A stretch of DNA of 30,264 nt, taken from a virus. A model generated the notes under the pieces. It had not been told where the DNA came from, did not search any database, and saw only the letters and a list, made by a program, of their open reading frames with translations. The translations under genes were made by a program, and so were the position numbers. The stretch spans positions 1 through 30,264 of IMG/VR virus record IMGVR_UViG_3300044611_000404; one strand, given 5' to 3'. Below, one piece after another: positions 29,431 through 30,264 of this stretch (position 1 is the stretch's first letter; every line of letters starts with the position of its first letter).

Positions 29431-29577
29431 TTAGTCTTGGGCTGCTGGCTCAGGCTTAGGCTTTAAGGCTTCAGCAAGCTGTTCAGCACATTTGCGGATA
29501 AGCTCATGCTGCTCCGCATTTAGCGGGGCAAGACGGGCGGCATTATAGAGATTATTAAGTGCGGTATCAATATTCAT
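29431..29577 (-). CDS. 48-residue conserved small phage protein
   Basis: The frame ATG at 29577 to TAA at 29431 reads MNIDTALNNLYNAARLAPLN then AEQHELIRKCAEQLAEALKP and a Pro-rich tail. The ALNNLYNAARLAPLNAEQH pattern is one I know from short conserved genes beside holins in other podoviruses; two helices, function unknown. It ends 1 nt before the holin-like start. Confidence 0.65.
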   Translation of the reverse strand: MNIDTALNNLYNAARLAPLNAEQHELIRKCAEQLAEALKPKPEPAAQD

Positions 29578-29580
29578 ATA

Positions 29581-30261
29581 TTAAAATGAACTAGCTTTAG
29601 CTAAATTTTCTGCTGCAAATAGTGGTTGAAGGTTAGAATAATGAAAACAAGTTGATGCTTGGTTTGAATTAGACAAGTCAAAAGATGAGCATGGTTGAAT
29701 ATGGTCAATATGCCAAACCTGACCATGATTTTCTAACGTCATGCCTTGGCGAAATTTAGAAACAAAATGCTGACGCAGTTGTTCTCTATTGCATCCCGTT
29801 AATTCAAAAGCATTTTTGGTCTTTTCAACTCCTTGGCATTTAAAAGCACGACTAAGACGACTACGCAATCTGTGGGTTAAACGAAAAAGGGAATCAACTG
29901 CAAGTCGATTGCGTTGATATATAGTATGTTTTGCAGAAATCTTCTTCCAATTTAATTTTCGATAGGCTGCTACTTGTTTTAGAGTTGCTGTTCGATTTAT
30001 TGCATAATGCTCTTTTCTTTTTATTAGAGCAGCATCTCGATTATCTTGGTAATATTTTTTAATTTTAACTGATATTCTTTCGTAATTATTAACACGATAT
30101 TCATTCTTTTTTGCCAGACAATTTTTTTGATTTAGATTAAAGTTTTCTTTATTAACCCAATACTCTTTACCAGTAGATTGATATGCCCAAAATACTTTTC
30201 CGTCCTCACGAACATCACCTTTTTTATAACGGACGTTGTTTAATGCTTGTTCTGTGGTCAT
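29581..30261 (-). CDS. HNH endonuclease
   Basis: A 226-residue protein. HNH-type nuclease at the C-terminus: VWHIDHIQPCSSFDLSN (182-198), then FHYSNLQPLFAAENLAKA (206-223). A long basic helical linker (45-150, many KK and RR) precedes it. The N-terminus shows KKGDVREDGKVFWAY (13-27) and EYWV, shared in pattern with the HNH protein at 2712-3212. Start ATG at 30261 is 3 nt from the window edge; an earlier in-frame start beyond the edge cannot be excluded. It is A/T-richer than neighbouring virion genes, in line with recent insertion. Confidence 0.85.
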   Translation of the reverse strand: MTTEQALNNVRYKKGDVREDGKVFWAYQSTGKEYWVNKENFNLNQKNCLAKKNEYRVNNYERISVKIKKYYQDNRDAALIKRKEHYAINRTATLKQVAAYRKLNWKKISAKHTIYQRNRLAVDSLFRLTHRLRSRLSRAFKCQGVEKTKNAFELTGCNREQLRQHFVSKFRQGMTLENHGQVWHIDHIQPCSSFDLSNSNQASTCFHYSNLQPLFAAENLAKASSF

Positions 30262-30264
30262 ACT

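Noticed and set aside
28600-29466. Plus-strand frames of 109 and 138 residues opposite the right-end small genes
   Set aside because: Antisense shadows of the 80-, 49- and 146-residue minus-strand genes.
1-30264. CRISPR array, IS element or integrase/att site
   Set aside because: No regularly spaced repeats, transposase or recombinase motifs, and no duplication of the tRNA 3' end were seen.

Overview
The window is a 30.3 kb piece of a tailed dsDNA bacteriophage genome, about 45% G+C, almost fully coding. The short-tailed (podovirus) architecture is inferred from several things: large ejection-type virion proteins, a pectate-lyase-fold tailspike, a roughly 700-residue portal, and no recognisable tail tube, tape measure or baseplate genes. 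No integrase, excisionase or CI-type repressor is visible, so a virulent life style is likely. The host cannot be named. Many genes are preceded by an A/T-rich leader (AATAAATAAA-like) instead of a Shine-Dalgarno, as in phages of hosts with weak SD use; other genes here do have a clear SD.

Layout. (1) 1-5377, minus strand: packaging block, read right to left: small terminase, large terminase, HNH endonuclease, an IF2_N-like small protein, a short hypothetical, portal, and the first codons of one more gene cut by the window edge. (2) 5378-6208: an 831-bp non-coding divergent control region with outward promoters, several inverted repeats, a cluster of CTAG sites and a GC-rich island. (3) 6209-10838, plus strand: early operon of small mostly unknown genes, ending in a DUF1599-like protein and an SSB-like protein. 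A type II hammerhead ribozyme lies just after its first gene. (4) 10839-18436, plus strand: replication and nuclease block: HNH-AP2 endonuclease, PD-(D/E)XK exonuclease, DnaB-like helicase, tRNA-Thr(TGT), a C5 cytosine methyltransferase whose DNA also encodes a second full-length protein in another frame, three more HNH proteins, a SWIM zinc-finger protein, a small PD-(D/E)XK nuclease and a 3'-5' exonuclease. No DNA polymerase or primase is seen. (5) 18395-30264, minus strand: virion block: two ejection-type proteins, further virion proteins, a fibre-like protein, tailspike, a large tail protein, small conserved genes, a holin-like membrane protein and an HNH endonuclease at the edge.

Both window ends lie in minus-strand late genes. 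Capsid, scaffold, remaining tail genes and endolysin are therefore probably in sequence missing between the right and left ends of a circularly closing map. Genes are tightly coupled: 4-nt ATGA overlaps, TAATG overlaps and 8-nt ATGNNTAA overlaps are frequent. The two most notable observations are the hammerhead ribozyme at 6505-6561 and the dual-coding methyltransferase locus at 13540-14420.
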